A stretch of DNA of 64,000 nucleotides from Ruminococcaceae bacterium UBA6353 (GCA_002437905.1 DJRT01000011.1:1-64000); one strand, 5' to 3'. Positions 6,472 to 15,343 are shown, counted from the first letter of the stretch. Notes: generated by a model not told the origin, from the sequence alone. Made by a program: numbers and translations.

Positions 6472-8289
6472 ATGCCCAAAACAGCCGAAACCACAAAGCA
6501 CCTCACCGAAGAGAAGATCCTGGCCTCTGAGCCCCGGTTTATCGACATTTACACACAAAATGCCGGGAAAATCCGTCCGCTGCGGATGCTTTTCCGCTTC
6601 TACAAAGGATACTACGGACGGCTGCTGTTATCCGTCCTGTTCTTCATTATCAAATCCTCACCCACCTGGATATTGCCGCTGATCACGGCAAGGGTGATCG
6701 ACCTGGCGACCAATCCGCCGGAGAATGTGCTGCAGCAGCTGCTGATGTACTTCATAATTGCGGCGGTTGCCTTGGCACAGAATATTCCTTTCCACATGCT
6801 GTATGTCAAGTGCTACAGCGAGGCCAGCCGCAGTGTGGAGGCCGGCCTGCGCGGGGCGATGATCCGCAAGCTGCAGCAGCTTTCCATTGCTTTCCATAAG
6901 GATATGGAGAGCGGCAAGATTCAGTCCAAGATCATGCGGGATGTGGAAACCGTGACGGATCTGACGCACCAGATCCTGAACACCGTGCTGGGTGTGGTGG
7001 TCAATATGACCATCTCGCTGGTCATCATTCTGAGAAGCAATGTCAGTGTTTTCTTCATGTTTTTGCTGTGTGTGCCCATCTCGGTTTTTGTGCGCAACCG
7101 CTTCCGCAAAAAGATGTGGCAGTATAACCGCGAATTCCGGCATAAGGTCGAAAATACCGCCTCTGCCGTATACGATATGGAGGAGCTGATCCCCGTTACC
7201 CGCGCGCATGCGCTGGAGAACAAGGAGGTCAAAAAGCTGACCTCGGATGTGACGCAGATGGCGGAGAGCGGGCGGAAGCTGGATCAGATCCAGGGGCTGT
7301 TCGGCGCGGTGAACTGGGTGATCATGCTCTTTTTCCAGATCGTGTGCCTCTTCTTTACCGGCTATCTGGCCATCAGGGGGCGGGTGTCCATCGGCGAAGT
7401 TTCGCTTTATCAAAGCTATTTTGCCTCTCTGACCGGCTATATCAGCAGCCTGATCAGCCTGCTGCCGATCCTGTCCCGCGGCACCGAGTCCATCCGCTCC
7501 ATCGGAGAGATCCTGTGCGCCTACGATGTGGAGGAAAACAGCGGTAAGCCGAAGCTGCAGAGGCTGGACGGCCGCTACGAATTCCGGGATGTCAGCTTTG
7601 ACTACGATGCCCGCACACGGGTGCTCTCCGGCCTGAACCTGACGGTCGAGCCGGGGGAGACGATCGCGCTGGTGGGGGAGAGCGGCAGCGGTAAATCCAC
7701 GATCATCAACCTGGTCATCGGCTTTTACAGGGCGACCAAGGGGGAAGTGCTGGTGGATGGGCGGAATATCAATGAGATCGACCTGCGCTCCTACCGGCGG
7801 ATGATCTCGGTGGTGCCGCAGAACTCCATCCTGTTTTCCGGAACCATCCGGGAGAACATCACCTATGGCAACCGCCGGGTAACGCGTGCCCAGCTGGAGT
7901 ATGCGATCAAGGCGGCGCGGCTGGAGGGCGTGATCGCCTCGCTGCCGGATGGTCTGGAAACCAAGGTAGGGGAGCATGGCGATAAGCTTTCCGGCGGGCA
8001 GCGCCAGCGCATTTCCATTGCGCGGGCGATCATCCGCGACCCGCGGGTGATCATCTTTGACGAGGCGACCAGTGCGCTGGATAGCGTGACGGAGCGGGAG
8101 ATCCAGGAGGCGATCGACGAGCTGACCAGGGACCGCACGACCTTTATCGTGGCGCACCGGTTGTCCACCATCCGCAATGCGGATAAGATTGCTGTGATCA
8201 AGGATGGCCGCTGTGTGGAGTACGGCACATGGGATGAGCTGCTGGAAAAGAAGGGCGAATTTTACCGATACAAAACCGCACAAAGCTGA
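6472..8289 (+). CDS. ABC-type exporter, fused membrane and ATPase domains
   Basis: 605-aa type IV (classical exporter) half-transporter. The N-terminal ~340 residues carry about six membrane helices, followed by a nucleotide-binding domain with Walker A GESGSGKST (about 402-410), signature LSGGQRQR (about 505), Walker B VIIFDEATSAL and H-loop AHRLS. ATG 6472 is preferred over earlier in-frame starts because AGGGAG sits 9-10 bases upstream. It is a lone gene, so it probably works as a homodimer or with an unlinked partner; the substrate (drug, lipid or peptide) cannot be told from the sequence. Confidence 0.93.
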   Translation: MPKTAETTKHLTEEKILASEPRFIDIYTQNAGKIRPLRMLFRFYKGYYGRLLLSVLFFIIKSSPTWILPLITARVIDLATNPPENVLQQLLMYFIIAAVALAQNIPFHMLYVKCYSEASRSVEAGLRGAMIRKLQQLSIAFHKDMESGKIQSKIMRDVETVTDLTHQILNTVLGVVVNMTISLVIILRSNVSVFFMFLLCVPISVFVRNRFRKKMWQYNREFRHKVENTASAVYDMEELIPVTRAHALENKEVKKLTSDVTQMAESGRKLDQIQGLFGAVNWVIMLFFQIVCLFFTGYLAIRGRVSIGEVSLYQSYFASLTGYISSLISLLPILSRGTESIRSIGEILCAYDVEENSGKPKLQRLDGRYEFRDVSFDYDARTRVLSGLNLTVEPGETIALVGESGSGKSTIINLVIGFYRATKGEVLVDGRNINEIDLRSYRRMISVVPQNSILFSGTIRENITYGNRRVTRAQLEYAIKAARLEGVIASLPDGLETKVGEHGDKLSGGQRQRISIARAIIRDPRVIIFDEATSALDSVTEREIQEAIDELTRDRTTFIVAHRLSTIRNADKIAVIKDGRCVEYGTWDELLEKKGEFYRYKTAQS

Positions 8290-8293
8290 AATC

Positions 8294-8339
8294 AAAAGCC
8301 GGTGGACTTGCCGCAAACGCGGCAGTCCACCGGCTTTTT
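8294..8339. terminator. Bidirectional terminator
   Basis: A 20-bp stem (AAAGCCGGTGGACTTGCCGC with its complement around AAAC) with A and T tracts on the two sides serves the convergent exporter and DUF4097 genes. Confidence 0.88.
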
Positions 8340-8343
8340 CTGC

Positions 8344-9318
8344 TCAGGAGGGAGTCTCGGTTATCGCGATTTTGATATTTCCGGTGCCGGTTGTGATCTC
8401 ACACTGTCCGCCGGCGGTCGTTTTCGGTACGCTGACCGTGCCGGTGCCGGTTTCGGTGATGAACACCTTTTCGGAAAGCAGCGTGCCGGTCACATTTCCG
8501 GTGCCGGTTTTGACGGAGATCCGGGCGGCGTCGCTGTCTTCAAACCGCACATTGCCCGTGTCGCTCTTAACGGAAATGCTGTCGCTTGCCACGACCCCGT
8601 GCAGGGTCATATTGCCGGTATCGCTCTCCGCTGCGAACTCCGTACAGGCGATATCGGCACATTTGACCGTGCCGGTATCTGTTTGGATATGCACCGTACT
8701 CGGAGCGGCTACGGCATTTAAGTGGATATTGCCGGTGGTTGTGGCCAGATCCATCCACCCGCCTGCGGTGTTATCCACCAGAATGTGGCCGGTGCTCAGG
8801 TGGATCTCGATGCTGTTGGCGGCCGCAGCCAAGCAATCCACATCTGCTGTGTCGCCGTGGATCTTCAGGCTGCCGAAAGAAAAGTCCGCCGGAATGCGGA
8901 TATTGCCGGTATCTGTTTCGATCTGCAGGGAGGCATAGGCGGCTTCCGGCAGGTAAACGGTCATTTTGGGGGAACCAAAGGAAACGCTGATGTATTCATA
9001 CCATTTCCGTGTGTCAACGGTGTCGATGACCAGTGTATCGTTTTCCACGGCGGCAGTATGCTGTACCTCTTCCGGCTCAAAGCAGACCACACGGCAGTTT
9101 CCGTCGGCAGCGGGGAGAAATTCCACCTGCACCGTATTCACGCGGATGGCAATGTGAGCAAATTCGTCGGTCACGGCATAGGTGGTGGTGGTATAGGCTC
9201 CGGTGCCGAGCCTGGTGAAATTCCAGCCACAGGCGGTCATGACGCCTGCAAAGAGGAGCAGCCCGAGGGCGGTGAGCACGGCCGCCGCGATGAGCCAGGC
9301 TTTTGCTGCTTTACTCAT
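8344..9318 (-). CDS. DUF4097-type membrane-anchored beta-helix protein
   Basis: 324-aa protein with an N-terminal membrane segment (about 7-29) and then a long repetitive domain of beta strands with recurring TGN(I/V/M) turns (DTGNIRI, TTGNIHL, DTGNMTL, DTGNVRF, GTGNVTG, GTGNIKI), typical of DUF4097 right-handed beta-helix proteins outside the membrane. ATG 9318 has GGAGA upstream and overlaps the DUF1700 stop by 4 bp. It is the last gene of a PadR-DUF1700-DUF4097 operon, a widespread Firmicute envelope-stress-type arrangement; the exact role is unknown. Confidence 0.88.
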   Translation of the reverse strand: MSKAAKAWLIAAAVLTALGLLLFAGVMTACGWNFTRLGTGAYTTTTYAVTDEFAHIAIRVNTVQVEFLPAADGNCRVVCFEPEEVQHTAAVENDTLVIDTVDTRKWYEYISVSFGSPKMTVYLPEAAYASLQIETDTGNIRIPADFSFGSLKIHGDTADVDCLAAAANSIEIHLSTGHILVDNTAGGWMDLATTTGNIHLNAVAAPSTVHIQTDTGTVKCADIACTEFAAESDTGNMTLHGVVASDSISVKSDTGNVRFEDSDAARISVKTGTGNVTGTLLSEKVFITETGTGTVSVPKTTAGGQCEITTGTGNIKIAITETPS

Positions 9319-9917
9319 TGTATTGTCTCCTTTCCGATAAACAGGGATTTGACCCACAGGGGCAGCTTCTTTGTCAGCCGCAGAAGCCCCCCGGTGGCGG
9401 CTTTACAGGCGAAAAACAGGAAGATGGACAGCCCGGCGCACAAAAGGCTGCCGCTGAGCATGACCAGCCCTGTCAGCCCATTCCCCTGGAGGGTGAGCAC
9501 GGCCGCTGACAGCACCCCGCCAAGCGTGCCTGCCGCAAAAGAGACCTCCACCGACCACAGGGCAACGGCAAGGGACCAGATCACGGCATAGACCGCCAGA
9601 AGCACGGCAAAGGCGGCGATCAACAGGGAGAGCCACAGCGGGGAACCGACGATCAGAAGGACGATCTCCCACCACTGCAGCGTTCTGCGCGGCCGGACCT
9701 TCTCCCTGACCAGCCGGGTGAGCGGCGTATCGGCCAGAATCTGGGCAACCACGGCGTTGACCGGGCCGATCGCGCTTACGGCCTCGGCCTCGGACAGCCC
9801 CTCCTCAATGCGGTCATCAATCATTTCGTTATAAAAGCTCAGGCGCTCCTCCGCATCGTCCTGCGGCAGGCCGGACAGGCCCTGGCGCAGCTGCGCCAGA
9901 AAGTCTTGCTTATTCAT
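9315..9917 (-). CDS. DUF1700 (HAAS) family membrane protein
   Basis: 200-aa protein: N-terminal HAAS-type helical domain (MNKQDFLAQLRQGLSGLP, with the usual EERLSFYNEMIDDRIEEG segment), then about four hydrophobic helices from residue 85. The third Met (9917) is used because AGGAGG is 9 bases upstream; the Met at 9923 is too close to it. It overlaps PadR by 8 bp. HAAS domains accompany PadR regulators and are thought to be signalling or adaptor modules; this pairing is conserved. Confidence 0.85.
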   Translation of the reverse strand: MNKQDFLAQLRQGLSGLPQDDAEERLSFYNEMIDDRIEEGLSEAEAVSAIGPVNAVVAQILADTPLTRLVREKVRPRRTLQWWEIVLLIVGSPLWLSLLIAAFAVLLAVYAVIWSLAVALWSVEVSFAAGTLGGVLSAAVLTLQGNGLTGLVMLSGSLLCAGLSIFLFFACKAATGGLLRLTKKLPLWVKSLFIGKETIQ

Positions 9918-10230
9918 CACCATTATCCTCCTTGGTTACAAACCGGTATATTGACAGAATTTCCTTCCATTCCTCCTTAAAGTCCTCAATGCGCTTCAAT
10001 CCGGCGGCCGTAATATGATAGTATTTTCTGAGCCTGCCGCTATGTTCTGCCGTGTGGACGGTCAGCATATCGGCGGTTTCCAGGCGCTTGAGAATGGTAT
10101 ATAGGGTGGATTCGGAAAGGGTGATATACGGTTTCATGTCTTTGATAATTTTATAGCCATAGGAATCCTCGTCTTTGATCGCAGCCAATACGCATACATC
10201 CAAAAGACCACGCTTTAACTGAATATCCAT
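9910..10230 (-). CDS. PadR-family transcriptional regulator
   Basis: 106-aa PadR winged-helix repressor: LKRGLLDVCVLAAI helix, YGYKIIKDM, recognition helix SESTLYTILKRLE and wing SGRLRKYYHIT. A GGAGG ribosome site precedes ATG 10230. It probably represses its own operon (DUF1700 and DUF4097 follow with overlaps) from the consensus promoter just upstream. Confidence 0.93.
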   Translation of the reverse strand: MDIQLKRGLLDVCVLAAIKDEDSYGYKIIKDMKPYITLSESTLYTILKRLETADMLTVHTAEHSGRLRKYYHITAAGLKRIEDFKEEWKEILSIYRFVTKEDNGDE

Positions 10231-10254
10231 CGAATACCTCCTGTTGTGCTATAC

Positions 10255-10283
10255 ATCATATCACGAGGTATTGGGGATGTCAA
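10255..10283 (-). promoter_or_regulatory. Promoter of padR operon
   Basis: TTGACA (10278-10283), 17 bp, TATGAT (10255-10260) on the minus strand. ATGATGTAT downstream of the -10 resembles a PadR half-site. Confidence 0.8.
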
Positions 10284-10300
10284 GAGAGTTTTTGAAAAAA

Positions 10301-10343
10301 TCCAAAAGAAAAAGGCGGCGGCGGAGAAATTCTCCGCCGCCGC
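10301..10343 (-). terminator. Terminator
   Basis: GC-rich stem (GGCGGCGGCGGAGA with its complement), with a T tract on the minus strand beyond the monooxygenase-like gene. Confidence 0.75.
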
Positions 10344-10419
10344 GCGCGGCTGGCGATGAGTAGGATTGGTATGGGGCAGCTTGCAGGCTCAGCCCGCCGC
10401 ACCCGGCCGCTCCGGGGAA

Positions 10420-10719
10420 TTACAGGAGGATGCGCTGGGCATCGGTGCTCAGCACATAGTCCGGCTTAAAGGTCTGGAACAGCGCCATGTGCGGCGTCTG
10501 CACATGGGCCTGCTGATGGGCAGTGGTGTCCCAATCCTCCACCAGCAGGATCGCATCCGGATCCTGCGTATCCAGAAAGTAGTCGTAGCGCCGGCAGCCA
10601 TCCTCGCGGCGTACGGCGGCCGGGATGCCGGCGTCGTTCAGCCGCTGCAAAAAGGCGGTGCGCTGACCGGGTCTGACATGATAGGTGACGAGCAATAGCA
10701 AACGCTTTTCCTGTTCCAT
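10420..10719 (-). CDS. Antibiotic-biosynthesis-monooxygenase-fold protein
   Basis: 99-aa single-domain ABM/quinol-monooxygenase-like protein: LLVTYHVRPGQRTAFLQRL opening strand and helix, central REDGCRRYDYFLD and LVEDWDTTAHQQAHVQTPHM, a normal length for the family (about 95-105). Related proteins oxidise quinols or bind haem-like ligands, but many are uncharacterised. It has its own promoter (10818-10846) and terminator, so it is monocistronic. Confidence 0.8.
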   Translation of the reverse strand: MEQEKRLLLLVTYHVRPGQRTAFLQRLNDAGIPAAVRREDGCRRYDYFLDTQDPDAILLVEDWDTTAHQQAHVQTPHMALFQTFKPDYVLSTDAQRILL

Positions 10720-10817
10720 TTTTCCAACCTCTTTGTTCTGTGCTTTTCTTTGGCGGTCTCAGACGGTGACACGCAGTAGCTGCGTTTTGTTGGTGTTGTG
10801 ATCCGCTGCCTCTGCCC

Positions 10818-10846
10818 AGTATAGCACAGCGGTGGGGGAAACTCAA
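10818..10846 (-). promoter_or_regulatory. Promoter of ABM-domain gene
   Basis: TTGAGT (10841-10846), 17 bp, TATACT (10818-10823), minus strand. Confidence 0.65.
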
Positions 10847-10884
10847 TACTCAGTTCACTTGTGCCGCCTGTGTACGACCGTTTT

Positions 10885-11307
10885 TTATTTGTTTATGAAA
10901 TACAGACCGACAAGGCATATAACGGTGCCGATCACTTTATTTGCTGTTATTGTTTCGTGATACAGAAATCCTCCGACAATGATCAGAGCAACTGCCAAAA
11001 ACGCACTTTGCACAATGGAGGCTGTACTTACAGCCCAACCGTTTTTATAGGCATAAATATACCCAACCTCCAACCCAACGACCGAAACGCCGAGGAAGAC
11101 GGTTGCCCAGTTCATTTTGGCATACTCTTGCAGCAGATTGCCATTCTTGTTCATCACAAAAAACATCATAGCGGAACACACAGCTCCAACAAGGTAGGTT
11201 ATCGTCATGGATGCCATGGCATCCATATCCTTTGGGATGCCTTTTGCACAGATCTGATAAACGATATTTGAGAATATCACAAGTGTGATCGGCCAAACCA
11301 TTGCCAT
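10885..11307 (-). CDS. Small EamA/DMT-type membrane protein
   Basis: 140-aa protein with four to five hydrophobic helices and the EamA end motif (TANKVIGTVICLVGLYFINK), about half the size of ordinary DMT transporters, so it probably dimerises. ATG 11307 has AGGAGG eight bases upstream; earlier in-frame Met codons lack a site. It sits behind a hairpin and T tract (11327-11363) that could attenuate its expression. The substrate is unknown. Confidence 0.8.
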   Translation of the reverse strand: MAMVWPITLVIFSNIVYQICAKGIPKDMDAMASMTITYLVGAVCSAMMFFVMNKNGNLLQEYAKMNWATVFLGVSVVGLEVGYIYAYKNGWAVSTASIVQSAFLAVALIIVGGFLYHETITANKVIGTVICLVGLYFINK

Positions 11308-11326
11308 TCGTATTACCTCCTCTGAA

Positions 11327-11363
11327 TAAAAAAGACAGCCAGACTGAAACCAGCCTGACTGTC
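11327..11363 (-). terminator. lysS terminator or leader attenuator
   Basis: Stem GACAGCCAGACTG with CAGCCTGACTGTC, then seven T on the minus strand. It lies between lysS and the small DMT gene and downstream of a possible promoter, so it could be either. Confidence 0.7.
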
Positions 11364-11380
11364 GGTAGGTGCTCACCCGT

Positions 11381-11410
11381 ATTATGATACTGTTTCTTCC
11401 GGTCTTTCAA
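11381..11410 (-). promoter_or_regulatory. Possible promoter of small DMT gene
   Basis: TTGAAA (11405-11410), 18 bp, CATAAT (11381-11386). If used, the 11327-11363 hairpin lies inside the leader. Confidence 0.45.
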
Positions 11411-11437
11411 CAGCTGTGCTTTACGAACCGGTGTCAC

Positions 11438-13471
11438 TCAATACAGCTTTGCGCCGGCGGGGATGTGGTTATCCACCATGAGCAGATGCAGCTTTTCCTC
11501 GCCCTCCTCTTCGTGAATGGCGCTGAGAAGCATCCCGCAGGAGTCAATGCCCATCATCGCCCGGGGGGGCAGGTTGGTGATGGCGATGCAGGTTTTGCCC
11601 ACCAACTCCTCCGGCTCGTAGTAGGCGTGGATACCGCTCAGGATGGTGCGGTTGGTGCCCGTGCCGTCGTCCAGGGTGAACTGCAGCAGCTTCTTGGATT
11701 TCGGTACGGCCTCACACGCCAGCACCTTTACCGCACGGAAATCGGACTTGGAGAAGGTGTCGAAGTCCACAAAGTCCTTGAACAGCGGCTCGATCTGTAC
11801 CTTGGAAAAGTCGATCGGCTCATCCTTGACCTCAATCTCGACCGTCCCCTTGGCACCGCCGATGATGGTGACTTCCTCGGGCTTTTTCTCCGTCTTGGAT
11901 GCGTCCAGCGGCTTCATAGTGGGGAACAGCAGCACATCGCGGATGGCGGCCGAGTCGGTCAGCAGCATGCACATCCGGTCAATGCCGAAGCCGATGCCGC
12001 CTGTGGGGGGCATGCCGTATTCCAGCGCACACAGAAAGTCCTCATCGGTGGTGTTGGCCTCCTGGTCGCCCTGGGCCAGCTGCTCCTCCTGTGCCTTGAA
12101 ACGCTCCCGCTGGTCGATCGGGTCATTCAGCTCGGAGTAGGCATTGGCCATCTCCCAGCCGTTCATGAAGAACTCAAAGCGCTCCACATACTCCGGCTTG
12201 TCCGGCTTTTTCTTGGTCAGGGGGGAGATCTCCACCGGGTGATCCATGATGAAGGTCGGCTGGATCAGGTGTTCCTCGACAAATTCCTCAAAGAAGAGGT
12301 TGAGAATATCCCCTTTCTTGTGCCGCGGCTCATAGGCGATGTGGTGGGCATCGGCAGCGGCGCGCGCCTCCTCCAGCGTGGTGATGGTATCAAAGTCCAC
12401 CCCGGCATATTTTTTGACGGCGTCCACCATCGTCAGGCGGGCAAAGGGCTTGCCCAGATCCATCTCGATGCCGTTGTAGGTGATAACGGTGGTGCCCAGC
12501 ACGGTCTGCGCCACATGGCGGTAGAGATTTTCGGTCAGATCCATCATGCCGTGGTAATCGGTATAGGCCTGATACAGCTCCATCAGCGTGAATTCCGGGT
12601 TGTGGCGGGTATCCAGTCCCTCATTGCGGAACACGCGGCCGATTTCGTAAACCTTGGAAAAGCCGCCGACGATCAGCCGCTTGAGGTACAGCTCCAGCGA
12701 GATGCGCAGTTTGAAATCGGTATCCAGGGCATTGAAGTGGGTCTCAAAGGGGCGTGCCGCCGCGCCGCCGGCATTGGCAACCAGCATCGGCGTTTCGACC
12801 TCCATGAAGCCCTGGCCGTCCAGATAGCGGCGGATCGCACTGATGATCCGGCTGCGCTTGATAAAAGTATCCCGCACCTCCGGATTGACGATCAGGTCAA
12901 GATAGCGCTGGCGGTAGCGGGTATCGGTATCGCGCAGGCCGTGGTATTTCTCCGGCAGCGGCAGCAGGGACTTGCTGAGCAGGGTGATGGCGGTGGCGTG
13001 GATGGAGATTTCCCCCATCTTGGTGCGGAACACCCAGCCCTGCAGACCGATGATATCGCCGATATCCCACTTCTTGAACCCGGCATAGACATCCTCACCC
13101 ACATCATTCCGGCTGACATACACCTGTATGCGGCCGGTGCTGTCGTGCAGGTCCAGAAAGCTGGCCTTGCCCATCACGCGGCGGCTCATCATGCGGCCGG
13201 CAATGGTCACCTGCATCGGCTCCGGCAGCTCAGTGCCCTGCCCCTCTTCCGGCTGGCCATGCTCGGCAAAGAAAGCAGCCTCCTGGCGCTCAAACTCCGC
13301 GCGCGCATCGGCGCAGCTGCTATCCACCGGAAATTTGGTGATCTCATAGGGGTTCTGGCCGGCCTCGCACAGGGCGGTCAGCTTGTCCCGCCGCACCTGC
13401 AGCAGCTCATTGATCTGCTGCTGGGTCAGCTCGGCTGTCTCAGGGGCGGTGTTCTTGTTTTGTTCACTCAT
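11438..13471 (-). CDS. lysS: Lysyl-tRNA synthetase with C-terminal tRNA-binding domain
   Basis: 677-aa class II LysRS: anticodon-binding OB fold (about 60-170), then the catalytic core with motif 2 VFRNEGLDTRHNPEFT and motif 3 GGIGFGIDRM. Ordinary bacterial LysRS ends near 500 residues. Here an extra module from about 565 to 677 (FSKSDFRAVKVLACEAVPKS ... GMLLSA) matches the Trbp111/MetRS C-terminal tRNA-binding domain. ATG 13471 has AAGGA upstream. The fusion should raise tRNA affinity; it lies downstream of greA but is separated from it by a terminator. Confidence 0.96.
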   Translation of the reverse strand: MSEQNKNTAPETAELTQQQINELLQVRRDKLTALCEAGQNPYEITKFPVDSSCADARAEFERQEAAFFAEHGQPEEGQGTELPEPMQVTIAGRMMSRRVMGKASFLDLHDSTGRIQVYVSRNDVGEDVYAGFKKWDIGDIIGLQGWVFRTKMGEISIHATAITLLSKSLLPLPEKYHGLRDTDTRYRQRYLDLIVNPEVRDTFIKRSRIISAIRRYLDGQGFMEVETPMLVANAGGAAARPFETHFNALDTDFKLRISLELYLKRLIVGGFSKVYEIGRVFRNEGLDTRHNPEFTLMELYQAYTDYHGMMDLTENLYRHVAQTVLGTTVITYNGIEMDLGKPFARLTMVDAVKKYAGVDFDTITTLEEARAAADAHHIAYEPRHKKGDILNLFFEEFVEEHLIQPTFIMDHPVEISPLTKKKPDKPEYVERFEFFMNGWEMANAYSELNDPIDQRERFKAQEEQLAQGDQEANTTDEDFLCALEYGMPPTGGIGFGIDRMCMLLTDSAAIRDVLLFPTMKPLDASKTEKKPEEVTIIGGAKGTVEIEVKDEPIDFSKVQIEPLFKDFVDFDTFSKSDFRAVKVLACEAVPKSKKLLQFTLDDGTGTNRTILSGIHAYYEPEELVGKTCIAITNLPPRAMMGIDSCGMLLSAIHEEEGEEKLHLLMVDNHIPAGAKLY

Positions 13472-13513
13472 GGAATTCCGTCCTTTTCTCTCAAAAAATG
13501 CGGCTGTGAAGCC

Positions 13514-13549
13514 AAAAAACGGCGGGTGGCGCATTGCCGCCACCCGCCG
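13514..13549 (-). terminator. greA terminator
   Basis: CGGCGGGTGGCG (13520-13531) pairs with CGCCACCCGCCG (13538-13549), followed by six T on the minus strand. Confidence 0.88.
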
Positions 13550-13554
13550 GAAGC

Positions 13555-14049
13555 TTATTTGGAAATTTCCAGCACCGTGTACAGCACGATGGCGCCGTTG
13601 GGAAGGGTAGCCTCACCCTTTTCGCCCACACGCAGGCCGACCAGCGCCTTGCCGACCGGGGATTCATCGGAGATCTTGCCGTGGAAGGGGTCGGACTCCG
13701 TTGCGCCGGAGATGGTGTAGGTAAATTCGCGTCCCTTATCATCGGCAATACGCACCTTGGAGCCGACATGCACATTCTCGCTGTTCATCTCGGACTCGTC
13801 AAGGATGCGGACATTCTTGAGCTGCGCCTCAATGGCGGCAATGCGGCTTTCCAGCAGCGCCTGATCGTTTTTGGCCTCATCGTACTCGCTGTTTTCCGAC
13901 AGGTCGCCGAAAGACAAGGCCACCTTGATCTTTTCGGCTACCTCCTTGCGTTCGACCGTCTTGAGGTGCTCCAGCTCATCCTGCAGCTTCTTGAAGCCCT
14001 CGCTGGTCATGACCACTTCTTTCATCGCACTGTCACGCGCCTTTCCCAT
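13555..14049 (-). CDS. greA: Transcription elongation factor GreA
   Basis: 164-aa GreA: N-terminal antiparallel coiled coil with the conserved acidic tip (GDLSENSEYDEAKNDQALLE) that reaches the RNA polymerase active site, and a C-terminal FKBP-like domain (ESDPFHGKISDESPVGKALVG). It stimulates cleavage of backtracked RNA. Start 14049 is provisional; the Met at 14025 would give a more typical N-terminus, and neither has a strong ribosome site. Confidence 0.95.
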   Translation of the reverse strand: MGKARDSAMKEVVMTSEGFKKLQDELEHLKTVERKEVAEKIKVALSFGDLSENSEYDEAKNDQALLESRIAAIEAQLKNVRILDESEMNSENVHVGSKVRIADDKGREFTYTISGATESDPFHGKISDESPVGKALVGLRVGEKGEATLPNGAIVLYTVLEISK

Positions 14050-14104
14050 ACGAATTCCACCCGCGGGCAGAGCGGCTCTGCCCTCTCCGGGACTTAACTA
14101 CTCA

Positions 14105-14132
14105 ATTATAGCACCCTTTTCGGTTTTGTCAA
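14105..14132 (-). promoter_or_regulatory. Promoter of greA
   Basis: TTGACA (14127-14132), 16 bp, TATAAT (14105-14110), minus strand. Confidence 0.8.
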
Positions 14133-14176
14133 GCCTCGCCGGGGAAAAACCGGCGCCGGTGGCGGCCCGCCGGCAG

Positions 14177-14214
14177 AAAACCGCCCCCGCGCCATACAGG
14201 ACGCGGAGGCGGTT
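14177..14214 (-). terminator. ftsZ terminator
   Basis: CCGCCTCCGCG pairs with CGCGGGGGCGG, then TTTT, directly after the ftsZ stop. Confidence 0.8.
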
Positions 14215-14227
14215 GAATAAATGGCGC

Positions 14228-15343
14228 TTATTCCTCGGAAAGCTCTGCCTTTTTGCGGTCAAAGATGCGGGTGATCTCCGCCAGGTCATCATCCTCCTCC
14301 GGCCAGGTGGGCACAACGAAGGTGGGACCCTTATCGGGATCGGCATCGGCTGCCGCGGTCTTGCCCGGGCGGGCAGGGGTCTTGTTGTCCGAAACCAGGC
14401 CGGTAGCAATGACGGTCACGCTGATGGCGTCGCCCATATCCTCGCGCAGGCTGTAACCCCAGATGCAGTTGGCGTCGGGGCTGACAAGGTTGCTGACGGT
14501 ACTGGTGGCCGTCTCCATCTCGTCAAAGTCCAGATCCTCCGGGCCGGTAATGTTGATCAGCACGCCGGTGGCGCCCTCAATGGAGGTCTCCAGCAGCGGG
14601 CTGGAAACCGCTGCCTTGGCGGCCAGCTCGGCACGCTCCTTGCCCTCGCCGCGGCCAACGCCCATGTGGGCATAGCCGGCATCCTTCATCACCGACAGTA
14701 CATCGGCAAAATCCAGGTTGATATCGCCGGGGTTTTGGATCAGCTCGGAGATGCTCTGCACACCCTGGCGCAGCACATCGTCCGCCATCTCAAAGGCATT
14801 GCGCATGGTGATCTTTTCGGTGGTGACCAGGCGGATGCGGTCATTTGGAATGACCACCAGACTGTCCACATGCTCCTTCAGGTTGGCGATGCCGTCCTCC
14901 GCCTGCTCCATGCGGCGCTTGCCCTCAAAGGAGAAAGGCTTTGTCACGATACCGACGGTCAGAATGCCCATATCGCGGGCGATCTCGGCCACCACCGGCG
15001 CCGCGCCGGTGCCGGTGCCGCCGCCCATGCCGGCGGTGATGAACACCATATCCGCGCCCTGCAGAGCTGCCACAATCTCATCGCGGCTTTCCTCGGCGGC
15101 GCGCTGGCCGCGCTCCGGGTTGCCGCCGGCGCCATGGCCGCGGGTCAGCTTTTCGCCGATCTGGATCTTGTGGGTGGCCAGCGAGATGTCCAGCACGGCC
15201 ACATCCGTATTGACGGCCAGAAATTCCACCCCGCGCACATCGGCGCGCACCATGCGGTTGACGGCATTGCCGCCGCCGCCGCCCACGCCGATGACCTTAA
15301 TTGTAACCTTTGTATCCGGGACTGCTGCGTCAATCTGCATCAT
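14228..15343 (-). CDS. ftsZ: Cell division protein FtsZ
   Basis: 371-aa tubulin-like GTPase that forms the Z ring. It shows the nucleotide-binding GGGGGNAVNRM (about 21-31), the tubulin signature GGGTGTGAAP (about 107-116) and the T7 synergy loop NPGDINLDFADV. The C-terminal linker is short and the end is acidic (EEDDDLAEITRIFDRKK), a variant of the usual conserved tail peptide. AGGAGG sits 8 bases before ATG 15343. It is monocistronic, between its own promoter and terminator, rather than beside ftsA. Confidence 0.98.
   Translation of the reverse strand: MMQIDAAVPDTKVTIKVIGVGGGGGNAVNRMVRADVRGVEFLAVNTDVAVLDISLATHKIQIGEKLTRGHGAGGNPERGQRAAEESRDEIVAALQGADMVFITAGMGGGTGTGAAPVVAEIARDMGILTVGIVTKPFSFEGKRRMEQAEDGIANLKEHVDSLVVIPNDRIRLVTTEKITMRNAFEMADDVLRQGVQSISELIQNPGDINLDFADVLSVMKDAGYAHMGVGRGEGKERAELAAKAAVSSPLLETSIEGATGVLINITGPEDLDFDEMETATSTVSNLVSPDANCIWGYSLREDMGDAISVTVIATGLVSDNKTPARPGKTAAADADPDKGPTFVVPTWPEEDDDLAEITRIFDRKKAELSEE

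Noticed and set aside
8344..9318. Tandem DNA repeats in the DUF4097 gene
   Set aside because: The repetition (GCCGGTATC-like blocks) follows the protein's TGN beta-helix repeats and needs no separate explanation.
11369..13720. Very long plus-strand open frame opposite lysS
   Set aside because: It is the antisense shadow of a GC-rich conserved gene and resembles no protein; the same applies to long frames opposite dnaE, MATE and ygiQ.
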